Below, one piece after another: positions 32,760-64,000 of a stretch of 64,000 bases of DNA. The stretch is from assembly GCA_009760855.2 (NCBI GenBank), contig WPIO01000016.1, positions 3,875,001 to 3,939,000 of the forward strand, written 5' to 3'. Position 1 is the stretch's first letter, and each line of letters begins with the position of its first letter. The DNA is from Cristatella mucedo. Lineage: Eukaryota; Bryozoa; Phylactolaemata; Cristatellidae. Under the pieces are notes generated by a model. It had not been told where the DNA came from. It did not search any database and saw nothing but the letters and a program-made list of their open reading frames with translations. The translations under genes were made by a program, and so were the position numbers.

Positions 32760-33850
32760 TAAAGGATCGCCCACTGAAGAACTCGAACCCAAGATCTGAG
32801 TGATCAAGTGCAAGCGCCTGGGATAGGACCCAGAGGGCCTAATTCACAGCAACGCTGCCTGCAGCTTGCCACTCTCATCCCATCCAATCATCCAATCATC
32901 ATCGCTCCAATCCCGCGGCTTGGCAAGCTGCACATCTCGGAACTCATCCTCTTCATGTTGACATCTCGCCCCTAGTGTCATGCTGCTGGGGCAAAAAACC
33001 CTACGATCAGCAGGATTCGAACGCATGACATCAGAGCCCAGACTCTGGTGACACCGATTGCTAACCAAGCCTCGGCTCGACCACCGGTTCCCGGTTGAAG
33101 GGACCCGAGGACCGATCGAATTGAGGGTGGGGAGCAAAGATAGAGGGGGGGGGAGACTGCACGACTCAGCTTGCCTTGAGAGTGGCATCTCTCAAGTGTG
33201 GTAAAAAGCGATCACTCAATTCGCAGGCTTGATTACAATTAGGTCTCCTTGGTCAATCTAGTTAGCTCTGGTCGGGCTAACTGGCCCAGTCCGACTTGCT
33301 CAGCTCTCCGGGTGGGTACGGACCCCGGACGTGAGGGTATATTCTATGTCGAGTGCCACCATACCATGCCTCAGGGATGCTAAGAACACTACATAAATAC
33401 AGCTTAACGCTAGGCTAAAAGAATATTTTGATTGCCAATGTCACACGCACTTCACAATGTGGCGCCTCGGTGGGCAAACTCAGATGGGAGTCTCACACTA
33501 GCGGCTGCATGCAACAGCACTCGTGCGTGTATCGCATCGCGAGTACGCCTTCGGTCGAAGTTTTGGTGGCCCCGACTTTTAGCTGGCCTCTGCAAGCCAA
33601 GCCCAGCTAGTCACTTTGCAAGCCGAGTCGAGCCTCGTTCCAGCTGCCTGGGCTTAGAAGAAAAGCCCTCTCCCCCCAAGGTGCGGCTCTCCCTGAGAGA
33701 GCAAGCCCCAAAGACAAACATCTCACGTTATAGTTCACGATAAGAGGACTGAAGCCGACTGAAGGACTCGAAACCGTGACCTGGGTCGTGTCGTGCGAGA
33801 ATCTAAACCCCTGGGCTAAGACCCAGAGGTTTAGATTCTTGTTATATAGC
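32760..33850 (-). mobile_element. tRNA-derived SINE remnants (three)
   Basis: Reverse-oriented B-box-like sequences occur near 32780 (GAACTCGAACCCAAGATC), 33010 (GGATTCGAACGCATGAC) and 33765 (GGACTCGAAACCGTGACC). The 33798-33839 stretch also folds into a long stem. I cannot define exact ends. Confidence 0.45.
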
Positions 33851-34704
33851 TTATAACCGGCAACCTAGCCGTGCATGGTAGACAGATGGTGTCAGTACAG
33901 TTAGTCTAACAGTGCTAGGTCGAACACGCACGCACCGCATTAGGCCTATTTCAGGCTGCAAAGTCACCGTCGAGGTGAGAGAGGTCGTGGACAGCAAGCA
34001 CCTTACTTCCTGGGTTATAACGACCCATTACACACATAGTTCACAGCTGCATGTTTAAGAAATCTGACAAAATATTTACCTTGGCTATCATTCCAGATTC
34101 TACACTCTCATCATGAGAGTTTACAGACAGAAGTATTCAAAACTGCTCAGGTCACCGATGTGCATTCACTGTGCCAGCTGCATAGGACCGACCGCTATCG
34201 GTTTCTAGTCAGTCCCTCCTGTTTTTTTATGGCACCTCTAGAACTAGCCAGAAAAACCGAAGTGACTCCTTTGATGGCACGGTTTTTCATCAAACCCCAT
34301 GCAGATGCAATCGTAAGGTATTTTCAAATGCCAGGCCTCACATGACAGTTTGCCTGACGCTGCTTCATGCTAGCCTACGGCAGCGATCAAACCTGACCAG
34401 AACTTACAAGCTCGAACAAGTTAAAGTAAAAAAGACTATTTAATTTTGATAGCACCCTAAGGGAGAACTAAATCTTTTTCAATGCACGTCGTATATATTG
34501 TAGAAGAAGCATGTAAACATGGCTAGTGATACCGTGCACAGCATCAGCATTCGTTAGCTTACAAAGCATAATTCACAAGGACCCAGCAACTGCCGTGAGG
34601 AACAGTGTGTCTTTAGATTCTGTTTAAATGTGATCAAGTCGGGGGGGGGGAGGGGGAGGCTGTGATGACGTCAGTCGGGGAGGGGAGAGTTCCAGGCTTT
34701 TGGA

Positions 34705-34935
34705 AAGTACTTCCATGGTACTCACTACCTCAGCTGTACTTCTGACCTTATGGCTACTCAGCTAAGCTGCCCACTTTCTCTTTGTTGCGTGAGATGAAGC
34801 CTACTGGCTACAGCATGAGTACCGAAAGCCGCTTCGGCTTTGAGTGCGCTAGAGAAAACTCTCCTTTGTAACACCCACATAGTCTTTGTGGCTTTGTGGA
34901 TCTACAGATGGAGACACATTACACTACTAACTAAA
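34705..34935 (+). mobile_element. Second non-LTR family (element B), 3' UTR fragment
   Basis: Contains AGTGCGCTAGAGAAAACTCTC and a TACAGATGGAGACACATTAC end shared with 42055-42155 and, more distantly, with 50700-50910. It is inserted within the old L2 copy. Confidence 0.6.
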
Positions 34936-35316
34936 AGCACGGTCTTCAAAGGATTTCAGGTTGGCTTGAGGTACAGCTGAACGACTTTAGTAAGAAAAGC
35001 TGGTAGCACGTTGCCTAGCCTGATTGACCAGTAATTCTGATGGATGGATAGATGGCAGAAGCAAGAGAATGAAGGGACTTAAATGGCGAGTGACAACACC
35101 TTGAAATCGGTGCACTGCTTGACAGGGAGCCAGGGCTGGTCAGACAGAAGTAGTGTGATGTGGCAATAGCGCTGCCTCGCATGACAGACATGATTAGCTG
35201 ATGAGTTTTGTGCCAACTGTAAAACGCCTGATTGCACAGACCGGTAGACCTGCAAGCAGTGAGTCACAGAAGTCGAGCCGGTCAGTAAAAAATGCATGGA
35301 CCACTTTGGATGTTAT

Positions 35317-35527
35317 AATAATAATAATAATGCACTTGATAAAGCGCCATCAGAGAACTCAATTTCTCTCTAGGCGCTTTACATTTGCTGCAAAGGGGAA
35401 ATGCAATTGAATGGTGAGTAAAAACATGCTTGATAAATAAACAAAATGAATAGAATAGCATGGTTAGAGGGTGACATGCACAGGGTCAGCATGCAAATGT
35501 GGTTAGTGGCAGCATGCACAACGTTGT
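35317..35527 (-). mobile_element. L2-like 3' end, nested insertion
   Basis: A young-looking tail (ATAATAATAATAATGCACTT) and 3' UTR interrupt the older copy between GGATGTT and GTTGTATCCC, leaving the host reading in register on both sides. Confidence 0.8.
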
Positions 35528-35894
35528 ATCCCTGTCTAAGCAAACCGGAATTGTTTGCAGTCTAACGTAGCAGAAAGTAGGATGACTTGGCTATGGATTT
35601 GATGTAGCTGGCAAGTGAAAGGTCACTTTGGAACAGGCTATCTAGATTTCGTGCAGATATTATAGATGTGCTGGCAGAGGCCATTTTACTGGATATTTTC
35701 CAATTTCTGCATGACTACAAGTTTGCTCGAAACTGATAGTCTTTTGTCATTCAATTTGAGGAGATGTGTTGCCATCCAAGAAAGAAAGTAAGCAATAAAT
35801 GCAGCAAGGGAGTTCAGATAGTCTGACATGCTGGAAGGCAGGGAGAGATAAAAGTACAGGTAAAGCTGTATGTCATCAGCACAGGAATGAAACC

Positions 35895-36545
35895 CTAATA
35901 ATAATAATCATCATAATAATGATACTCTCGATAAAGCGCCCTCAGAGAACTCAACTTGTCTACGGGCTTTACATTCGCTGAAAAGGAAACATAGTCGAAT
36001 GGTCAGTGGTAGCATGCTCAATAAACAAGAATAGCATGGTTAGGGGTGACATGCACAGGGTCAGCATGCAAGTATGGCTAGTGGCCGCATGCACAGTGTC
36101 AGCACGCATAAGCACTAAGCACATGAAGGACGAATCACAGGGACCCATTTAATGCTGTGATAAACAGTTGCGTTTTTAGTTTCTGTTTAAATGTGGTCAA
36201 GTCAGGGGATGTCGTGACACAATTCGTGAGTGAGTTCCAGGCTTTGAGAGCATACGAACTAAAGGCATGGTCTCCAAAGGATTTGAGGTTTGTGCGAGGT
36301 ATAGGTAAACAATTAGATTCCAAAAAGCTAGTGGTACGATGTTAAGCCTGGTGGTCTGTAGATCTGATAGGTAGGCTGGAGCCAAATAATGAAGGGATCT
36401 AAAAGTTAGTGACAAAACATTGAAGTCGATGCGTTGCTTTACTGGGTGCAGGTCGGCGACAAGTGGTGTGGTGTGGCAACTGCAACGCTCACGACAGATA
36501 AGCCTAGCTGCAGAGTTTTGCAACAGCTGTAAGCACCTGATTGCA
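35895..36545 (-). mobile_element. L2-like 3' end with RT C-terminus, nested insertion
   Basis: The minus strand encodes MQNSAARLICRERCSCHTTP and downstream SYALKAWNSL. It interrupts the older copy between GAAACCCTAA and ACCCTAGATT, which look like a short target-site duplication (ACCCTA). Confidence 0.8.
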
Positions 36546-37130
36546 CCCTAGATTGTGCTTGGCGATTATATAGGCACGAGAGAGAGAGAGCATACATTGA
36601 GTGAAGAAGTGGACCACGCACAGAGACCTGGGGTACCGCTTAGTTTAGAGGCTCCTAGGATGATTTTTGCTTGTTGCCATCAATGCTATGGAGTCTCCCA
36701 CCAGGATAGGACCTACACAATTTCAGTGCAGTGCCAGTGATCTCCTGGCGAGATGAGAAGCGATCGAGAAGGACTGGCTTATCAACAGCATCAAGCGCTC
36801 CTGAAATATCAAGCACATCAAGCATAGAGATACCTAAGTCTGCATTCGTGAGATGTTTGTTATACACCCGAAGCAATGCTGATTCTGTTGAGTGATTAGC
36901 TCAAAAAACCTTAATGGAACTCACTAGCTAGGCTTGAAGTGCTGATATACGAGTTCAGCTGGTATTCAACTACTCGTTCTAGTGTCTTTGATAAGAATGG
37001 CAGTAGGGAGACTAAGTGGAAGTTGCTTAAGCCGTCCTGGTCTAGTGTTGCCTTCTCATTCATTGGCCTAACAGCCTTTTTTGGAAGGCATAGAGACAAG
37101 ACCTGAGGGCTTACAACATACATTTATCCT

Positions 37131-38225
37131 GTTAGTAGTGCATAGCAGCAGCATTTTTAGGTTATTTAGATAGTTTTGGGTAAGGTGCTCCGTGGAAGTG
37201 GTTATGGAGTTTGTCCACGATCGGCAGCAGCATTTTTGGATTGCCCATTTTTGTGATTTGACTATGTGACATGCGCGGCTGCCGAAAAGGCCAGTCATGA
37301 GAAAACAGGCCCTCACGTCGGACTCACCCTACAAGCCCCTTCCCTTTAATTAGGAAGTAAGAATGAGGTCACACCAGTGAGAACAGACTGACCAGCTAAT
37401 GGTGGGGGAGAGGGAGAGGCTGAGGATGGGTTGAGACTAAGGCGCTACTTTCAGGCCACAGACATCAGAGGTCGCCGATGCACATTCGCTTTTGCTGGCG
37501 ACCTCTTTCTGCAGACACCAGTTGGCTGTGCATACACCCATTGCAACACACAACCCTCCCACCCCAACATTGTTCTCAGTGACAAAGAGCTGACCGGCGG
37601 ATGACAAGGAATGGGGTAACCACTAATAGACAGCAAATAAGAGCTGCAACAGCAAATGCTGTTGCCCCCACTACTAACTCAATTGCACCGGCAGTCACGG
37701 GAAGAAGCCATCAAGGCAGAGGGGTCGTCTCGGACGAATCTGAGGGTGCACTCGATGAAGGGGGTGCGGGGGGGGGGGCCCGGGCAGCAGCCGATCCGGT
37801 CTCGGCATGTCGGCCGGGCTGATTTCAATTGTTCAGCTACACTGGCTTAAGCCAACCACACACTGACGCCCACATCCTCCAAAATGTGGCAGAGCCGGAG
37901 GTCTTCAGGGACCATGGCATCCATGGCCGAAAGATGGCCTCTGACTGCCGAGCAGAACGAAGTGGCTGGCAGGTGGTGGGGTGGGGGGGGGGAAAGGTTA
38001 GATGCACAGCCGGTGTTAGCCAAGGGGCTGAACCTTGAAGAAGGAAGGAAGACCACAGGGAAGTCGGACACTTGACCTTGGCCCGAGTCAGCCAGAGAGG
38101 CAGCAAGATCCATCAGAAGGGAGGGGCATCACTAGGCCTCTGAAGGTGGGTGAGAAGAGCTAATGCTGTAGAAGAAAGAGGGTCACAAAGAAAGCTCGAT
38201 GCTTCTCCTGACTTCTCAGGACTAG
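37131..38225. other. Intergenic, no gene seen
   Basis: Only short overlapping frames, and G runs at 37770-37778 and 37981-37992. No exon or clear mobile element is recognised. Confidence 0.4.
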
Positions 38226-38420
38226 ACGAGCTGCATCAAATTCTGGCGCCCTGGTTTGGCGTAGGGGTTTGGGTGCTCAACTTTTTAACGACCGAGGTCA
38301 ATGTGCTCCCCTTTAAGACCGAGGTCGTGGACTGATCGAGCCCTGTTGCATCTGTAACGCGTCCAGACAGGGATTCAGTTCTCTTAGGGCGCTGTACGAA
38401 TGCAAATGAATTATACATTC
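38226..38420 (+). mobile_element. tRNA-derived SINE with L2-like tail, degraded
   Basis: CTGGTTTGGCGTAGGGG parallels the A-box side of the copy at 57571, GAGGTCGTGGACTGATCGAG the B-box side, and CAGTTCTCTTAGGGCGCTG the L2-type hairpin. An internal duplication of the GACCGAGGTC segment is present. Confidence 0.6.
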
Positions 38421-38884
38421 CATCTGCGGCTATTGTCAAGCAATGTTTGCAGTAGAAGCATCTTCCCTAAGTGCCTTGCTAAGAAAGAGAAGTACGCATC
38501 TATTGGACAGAGATTCTTCTAAGCGGAAGTCGGCTGAGCTCCTTCGGACTGTCCACTTGCCCGTCCGAGCATATTCAACTATGACTCAGAATCCTTGCCT
38601 GCCAGTATAGCTGGTGGAGTGGTGGTGATGGTGGTGGAAGTGGGCATGCTACTACCGGCCTCTGGGTGGGAGAGGCCTACTATTATTTGGCAACGATTTG
38701 CCTGGCTCTCCCGTGAGGTCACGGTCTAGCATACACTGAAGCTTCAGTAACCCCCTCCCCCACCACCCACTAAACGAATTCCTTCCTGGCCTTTGCCGAT
38801 GCTTTGTTGCCAGCCAGCTGACACAGGCACTTTCGGCAGTGTGTCACTGCAACACCACCCATAGGCACCAGACCTGAACACTCA

Positions 38885-39420
38885 GCCATATGTCTCCTTT
38901 TGCTGAAGGGGCTCATGGTCGATCAACCGACACAAAGCAAAGCTCTTACACTGACTCACAAGGAGGCCCATCATGGCTTGGTTCCTTCGTACATAGCTGA
39001 AGTTCTGCACCAGTTTCAGCCTCCTAGCGCCTTCAAGTCCTCTATAGACAATACATTAGCTGCTCCATTCCTAAGCTTAAAGATCATTGATGACAGAAAC
39101 TTTTGCTCTGCAGGTCATAGACTGTGGAGCTCACAACAGCAATTCTCATGCAACGACAACCACTCTCCTGCTGCCGACTGTGGCACACGTCCTTTTCAGT
39201 CATCCTGAGCTGCTTCTCCAAGGCTACGTCACTTCCTCAACCGCTCTCCTGACTCTGCTACGTTTCTCATGTTCTCTTTGCTGGGTGCAATTAAGTCCAT
39301 AGGCTAGTGCATGCACACCAAAAGCAGCTTAGGCTTAGAGCGAGCTATATACTACTCTCTTGTGTAACAATCTTACTAGGTCCTTGTAGCTTCAAAGAGA
39401 TGCAGATAACGATACGTTAC
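38885..39420 (+). mobile_element. Second non-LTR family (element B): RT C-terminus and 3' UTR
   Basis: The plus strand encodes LTHKEAHHGLVPSYIAEVLH, QFQPPSAFKSSIDNTLAAPF and SAGHRLWSS, the GLxPSYLxxLL...RSSxxxxLxVP...G.RLWNSLP pattern of CR1/L2-type RT C-termini. The sequence is clearly different from the main L2 family here. Confidence 0.7.
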
Positions 39421-40086
39421 ACTACATTTACATTAACACTGGCCAAGCCCATGAGGACCGATTCGCTCGACTGAGATGTATTCCTCACTTTTACCTGTTT
39501 CCATGCTTCAGGTGAAAAACGCTGACCTCAACACCACCCATCACATCGATGCACATGGTCAGTCACGCTGGGGAGAGGGCTTAACAACCTCCAAACATTT
39601 GTACACGATTTGTAAACGATTACCCGGGCAGTTGTTAGCCTTAGCTTGCATTGATTTCGGCTGTATCGTCATGATTTCGACTGCATCATCCACGGCAGAG
39701 GCAGAAACATTCTGTAATGCCGAGTTAGGGTGCATAAATGCTGTATTCGAATAAAGCGATATGGCAGTCCCCCCTAAGTGAAGCTGCAAGGAACACTGGC
39801 ACTTCTATTGATATTAAGATCAAGTCAAGCATATTCATCTTTTAAGTGCTCCAAGCTGACCACTCAGCTCTGAATGTCGGCACTGGCCTTGACCTCGGGT
39901 CACTGCTGGGAAGCACGGCTTCAGCCACACAGCTGCCGGTGGGTGGCCAAAATCTTAGTCTGGCAGGTATTGTGCGTAAGTTTTAGTCATAAGGGGTTAC
40001 AATTATTACAATAGTAATTAATATTCTTATGAAGTATTGGTCTGCTAGTCTCAGACTGCAGAATCCAAAATACAGCATGGGATTAT

Positions 40087-41040
40087 AAGAAGTGCACATG
40101 CCTGGAGCTAACAGCTTCTTTGTGAGCAAGATTTATAAGATTAGTCTGCCACCAAGGTTACATCGACATTGCAATCCTTACTCTCGGTTCGTTAAATTAC
40201 CCAAGTCCACATTCAAGCCTGCCACTAGTGACCTCATCTCAAAGTTAACCTCCCACTCTAATAAGACTACTAGTCCTCCAGACCCAATACCTACTGCTAC
40301 TCTTACGAGATGCTTAGATTTAATACAGTCCTGCATAGCCAACAGAACGAACACGTCCTTAGCCTCAACCTTCCATCAAAAAGGCTGCTGTTAGGCCAAT
40401 TATTTATTTCAAGGAGTCTACACTAGATCAGGATAACTTAGAGCAACTGTCACGCCCAGTCTTCCTACTTGTATATAGGACACCAGAGGTGAGTAGTGTG
40501 AGACCAACTAAGTGCTTACATCAAAACTTCAAAAAAAAACACAAATCATCAAAACACAGCAAATAAGTTCGTCAGGTTTTAGAGTAAATCGACCCTTCCC
40601 CAGTCATTACTGTTGCGAGTGCAAAACAGCCTCTCGGTAATGCTGACTGAGTTAGAGTCTCTGTGGTAGTTCTGCTGGATCTCTTTGCACCGCTTGATGC
40701 TATTGATCCCCGAGTCCTTCTCGAGCACATGCCATCACGCACGGGCATCACTGGTACTGCTTGGCAAATGGCTTGGGTCTAATCTCAGTAACAAACTCCA
40801 GAGGATTGACGTCAACGGCAAACAGTCATCCGATGAGCCTCTAAACTACAGGGTGTCTCTGGGCTCTGTGCTTAGTCCACATATTTTCACTGTTTATACT
40901 TGCCCTCTTGCTGCTTAACCGCCAAGCACCATCTAGGGTTTCCTGTTCATGCAGATGACACACAGCTGTACCTGTGCTTAGATCCTTTAGACCAAACTCT
41001 TCTACCTCCCTTGCAGTATATACAAGGCTCGACTCTTTTC
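40087..41040 (+). mobile_element. L2-like element with intact catalytic box, frameshifted
   Basis: Plus-strand fragments: LISKLTSHSNKTTSPPDPIP (40092-40394), SYL-type region with QRIDVNGKQSSDEPLNYRVS (40685-40918), then FPVHADDTQLYLCLDPLDQT (40900-41094). The ADD catalytic box is present, but the ORF is broken by stops and frameshifts and truncated at both ends. Confidence 0.75.
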
Positions 41041-41942
41041 GGCAGCCACCACAGAGGACCGTTGCTGAGCAGTTTGACTAGAGGTCAGCAGTAGGTCAGA
41101 GGCTCAGTTTGACTATAGGTCAGCAGTAGGTCAGTAGCACAGCAGAGCTGCAAGGCTAGGTGTAACGGCTCGATGTTCGAAATGAGACGGAGAAGCAGCT
41201 ACGGTGGCGGCAGGAGCAGCAGCGATCACTGTCATGGCGCACGCCTTCCAAGAACAGCAGCAGCTGCTGCTGCCCGTGCAGTTCGGTGGTGACTAGCAGC
41301 CAGTGCACTGCGTGTGCAGCACATCTATCAGTGACCACTCAAACATTGGGGCAGGGGGAGGGGAGTTGGCAGCTGTTCAATTGCATTGTGTTCAGTCAGG
41401 TGTATGAAGGGCACGTGCGACTGCATGGCACTCGGGTCAACGTCATGGGCAAAGATAGGATGCTGCAAATCCAACAAGCCTAATTGCTCTGCTTCCGACT
41501 GAGTCACGCTCGGCTAGCACAATCCAGTGGTCACATACAGGCACACATGAGCAATCATTAAGGTGACAGTAGATTAGCTGCAAACGGCTTTGACCTTTAG
41601 GCGAACTAGATAACGGTAATGCAACCCGCATCTTGCATGCAAAGCTGCGCCGGCACAAGGCAAGTATTCAGATCGGATCCAAATAACGTCATTAGCTTCA
41701 TGAACGAAAGAAAGCCGTGAAAAGCTTGACGTAACTAACGTAGGTCTCTACTTCTATATATAGACGTGGGCTTTCGAGTACGTTTAAATTCGGTTGCCCT
41801 GAATACTGATCTTCGAGATACCAAGTTCTAGATATAATGCATTGAAACAAATTACTTACTACAATCAAATTTGATATATCTCTAACAGCCAAGTGCAAGA
41901 AGTTGCTACACACGTGTAGGTGCGAGTGCACTCATAAACAAA

Positions 41943-41945
<3 letters not shown>
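41041..41945. other. Intergenic, no gene seen
   Basis: Contains an imperfect direct repeat of about 40 bp with AGGTCAGCAGTAGGTCAG (41083-41135) and a short palindrome of CAGCAGCAGCTGCTGCTG (41254-41271). Confidence 0.5.

Positions 41946-42016
<71 letters not shown>
41946..42016. repeat. (CA)n microsatellite
   Basis: CA tract with one CTCACA interruption. Confidence 0.95.
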
Positions 42017-42018
<2 letters not shown>

Positions 42019-42054
42019 TGCATACCCACAGTGATTGTCAATGGCATAGACACA

Positions 42055-42155
42055 AGCAAGTGCACTATAGAAAAAATGCTTTCCTTCGTAACACCCACAC
42101 AGTCTGTGTGGCTTTATGGGGTTACAGATGGAGATACATACTGTGCAGCATGCGG
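42055..42155 (+). mobile_element. Element B 3' end
   Basis: TAACACCCACACAGTCTGTG and TTACAGATGGAGATACAT match the end of the insertion at 34705-34935. Confidence 0.55.
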
Positions 42156-42204
42156 CATTCCTCTTGTATCGAACGCTACACTCTCAGGCTGACGAACAAC
42201 ACGT

Positions 42205-42342
<138 letters not shown>

Positions 42343-42376
42343 CGAGCGAAAAGTGGAGGGGGTCTACAAATACAAT

Positions 42377-42445
42377 TATAATAAAAATAAAATTCATTTG
42401 TATAGCGCCCCAAGAGAACTTATTCTCTGTTCAGGCGCTGCCGCC
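42377..42445 (-). mobile_element. L2-like 3' tail
   Basis: ATAAAAATAAAATTCATTTG, then GCGCCCCAAGAGAACTTATT and CAGGCGC; a minimal minus-orientation tail just outside the CpG-rich block. Confidence 0.65.
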
Positions 42446-43111
42446 GATGTTTGCTGAGGCTAGACAGCAGTGAGCCTAACTTTGGAGCGGGCGTGTCGGT
42501 AAGTCGGTCGCCCGTTCCACATCTGAAAATAGGCCAGCAGGAGCATGCAGTGCCCAAGGAGTTAGCTCACCGAGGTGAGCAGATGCTCGCACGAATGGCA
42601 ACGGCGGAAATAATCGAGGCGGAGGAAATGAACGCCGCGCTAAGTGGCGCAGGCGCTAGGCCGGACCGCCAGCTCCGTCTAAGTGGCGAGTCGATTCGAG
42701 CGAATTGTGCAGCCGCCTGCCCAGCCCAGCCCAGCCCGCCCGCATGGGGGCCCGGCCCGGCAGGCGAACGCGTGCCCCAAAAGCGGAAAAAATCACCGAC
42801 AACGTCACGCTACCGCGACCGAGCGCGGACAGCGCGGCGCAAGTTGCATCGACGGACGCATGGAATGTGTCCGTCCAGGTCGTCAGGGTGAGGCTCGCCA
42901 GAAACGGCTACATAATTCAACAGCTCGCACCCTACTGCTGCTGCTCCAGGATCTGCTAGCGACGACGACAATCGGTGCAACAGAAAAAATCCGGCCAAGC
43001 TCCCGGCGTACTCCGACGGCGGCGCGCGAACCCGAAAGACGGAAACTCGGCTCTCTGCTTCGCAGAGCGAAGTGCCCGCGGCGGAGAAGCAGCAGCAGCA
43101 GCAGCACGAAC

Positions 43112-43153
43112 CTTCGACTTGTGACCGGGAAAGTAGCCGAAGTCTGACGCCAT
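43112..43153 (-). CDS. PKN: Candidate PKN first coding exon
   Basis: A minus-strand ATG in good Kozak context (AGC-ATG-G) starts MASDFGYFPGHKSK and meets AAG|GTTCGT, a weak donor of the same kind as that of exon 9. It ends in phase 0, as needed to join exon 1 (GVGGHSIN...). There is no homology support because PKN N-termini are variable. The implied intron of about 12.3 kb holds most of the retroelements. Confidence 0.35.
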
Positions 43154-43433
43154 GCTCCTATCGAAACAAGTGCACCGCCACTAACGCGGTCCGAGGCGAG
43201 CTAGTGCAAACAGAGCCTTGCGATACTCTTGCTGGTGTTTGTCAAAGCGCTCGCATCGCGATATCACTGGACGACCGATGCTGCCGCCGCCGCCCGAGCC
43301 CAGCTACCGGAAGCAACAAACGTCAAGGTCGCCCACTCGCGGTCCACGCGGCGCCGGCGAGCTCGGCTAGCAGTACTCTTGTCGTAATTGAACTCGCGCT
43401 CGCTGCCGCCCAAAACGGCAACGAACCGCAGTT

Positions 43434-62981
<19,548 letters not shown>

Positions 62982-63642
62982 GTGAGTGCCGAGATGTGGC
63001 GGTGTGCTCACTCGGGCGGCATGATCGATGGCTGGCGTTGCCACCGCTGTGGGCAAGCTAGGTGACGGTGAGTCGTCGCCTGTAATTCTGCATGGCCCGA
63101 AAGACCGGTCGGATTGGCATCGGGAAAGCCGCCCTGCGTAGCACCGTGCTTCGTCTGCATGGTTCTGTGAAGCTACAGAGTAGATGCAAAGCATGACTAC
63201 ATGACCGTAGCCCGCCCCCCACTCTGAACGAGCCACGCCTCGTGCCCTCTTTCCTCCCCCCCCACCCTCACGGCTTCTTTTTTTTTCATGCCGAGCAAGC
63301 ACACCTTGCTTATCTAGTCCGGCGCCTAGTCGCATCCCTCTACCAACGAGCTTCCCAGTAGCAGGCTGAAGGCTCGGAGTATGAACTTCGCCGGAATGAA
63401 ATGACGCCTCAAGTTCCACTCGTTATCTGTCTGTCCTTGCTGGTGTAGTGACATGATGACTGCACTACTATTTTCATTATGAATGACTTAGGTCGTAGCC
63501 ATCTTCCTCAGGTTATATCTCACCACAGTCTCTCCTATTTGCACTTGTATAGCGACTGAAATGCAAGCACATGTCCTTTATGGCAAAAAACCCACATTTA
63601 ACCCTTCGTAAAGGCTGTCAACCAGGTTGTCTTAGGTATAGT
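62982..63642. other. HMCES intron 8, no exon seen
   Basis: I find no acceptable continuation of HMCES. G/C runs and short frames only. Confidence 0.4.
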
Positions 63643-63735
63643 ATTAATAATAGTAATAATAAAAATGCACTTGATAAAGCGCCCTCAGAGAACTCAATCT
63701 CTTTCTAGGCGCTTTACGTTTGCTGCAAAGGGAAG
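63643..63735 (-). mobile_element. L2-like 3' tail
   Basis: AATAATAGTAATAATAAAAATGCACTTGATAAA on the plus strand, then an intact GCGCC/GGCGC hairpin. Strongly 5'-truncated. Confidence 0.8.
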
Positions 63736-64000
63736 CGCGATTAGCAATCGTTTGAGGAGTCGAGCATTTCCTCATTGATTGTTGTTCTCCTACTAGAAAG
63801 GGTGCATGTCTAAGTATCTCGAAAAACGGCCGATGCACTGGTTTTCAAGACACTGCAAAATGGGGGGGGGAGGCGGCGCACTGTTTAATAGGTTTAAAGG
63901 TTTGAAGATACTGTCTCGTTATTTTTCTGATTTGTGAAAAAAGCCACTGTGAAAGGCATCATTTTAGTTGCGCGAATTCGTCCTTTGTGCTTTGGCCTGA

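Larger units (their letters stand above)
34430..37130 (-). mobile_element. L2-like element split by two younger L2 insertions and one other insert
   Basis: The host copy reads (plus-strand text) 34430-34700, 34935-35316, 35528-35893 and 36546-37130, in the same order as the 4709-6672 element. It is interrupted by an element-B fragment (34705-34935) and two younger L2 copies. The palm-region remnant MLDVLDISGALDAVDKPVLL is visible at 36655-36876. Confidence 0.75.

Overview
The window is animal (metazoan) nuclear DNA. Its genes are split into short exons by GT-AG introns (and apparently two GC-AG introns). The non-coding space is filled with long simple repeats, many copies of L2/CR1-like non-LTR retrotransposons, tRNA-derived SINEs and one hAT MITE. 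Nothing prokaryotic is visible. The repeat content and the sequence of the two recognisable proteins suggest an invertebrate, but I cannot name the species from sequence alone.

Layout. (1) 928-2136, plus strand: the last two exons I can support for a gene I do not recognise. (2) 10946-30794, minus strand: 20 exons of a protein kinase N (PKN) gene. All splice phases are mutually consistent and the exons sum to 3249 nt, i.e. 1082 codons plus stop. They encode three HR1 repeats, a C2-like domain, a low-complexity linker, a complete AGC-type kinase domain and the C-terminal tail. A possible first coding exon lies at 43112-43153. (3) 43434-62981, plus strand: eight exons of HMCES, the SRAP-domain protein that crosslinks to abasic sites in DNA. 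It starts at the catalytic Met-Cys-Gly-Arg and runs through the end of the SRAP core; the C-terminal tail lies beyond the window or was not found. (4) The rest is retroelement and simple-repeat DNA, densest at 4.5-8 kb, 22.9-26.6 kb, 31-42 kb and 45.9-63.7 kb.

If the candidate PKN first exon is right, PKN and HMCES are head to head with start codons 281 bp apart inside a CpG-rich block (about 42450-44050), which would make it a bidirectional promoter. PKN is a Rho/Rac-effector kinase and HMCES a DNA-repair factor; no functional link is implied beyond shared promoter architecture. Both primary transcripts would carry long CUG repeats (about 57 units in PKN, about 41 in HMCES intron 1).

The most notable items are a SPIN-like hAT MITE inside an HMCES intron (a family known for horizontal transfer between animals), a PKN exon whose GC-type donor sits just upstream of a 57-unit repeat and would read into polyalanine and a stop if not spliced, an unusual number of perfect short-loop inverted repeats, and SINEs that share the L2 3' tail and are nested in L2 copies with a target-site duplication. 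I did not find a wholly new gene system.
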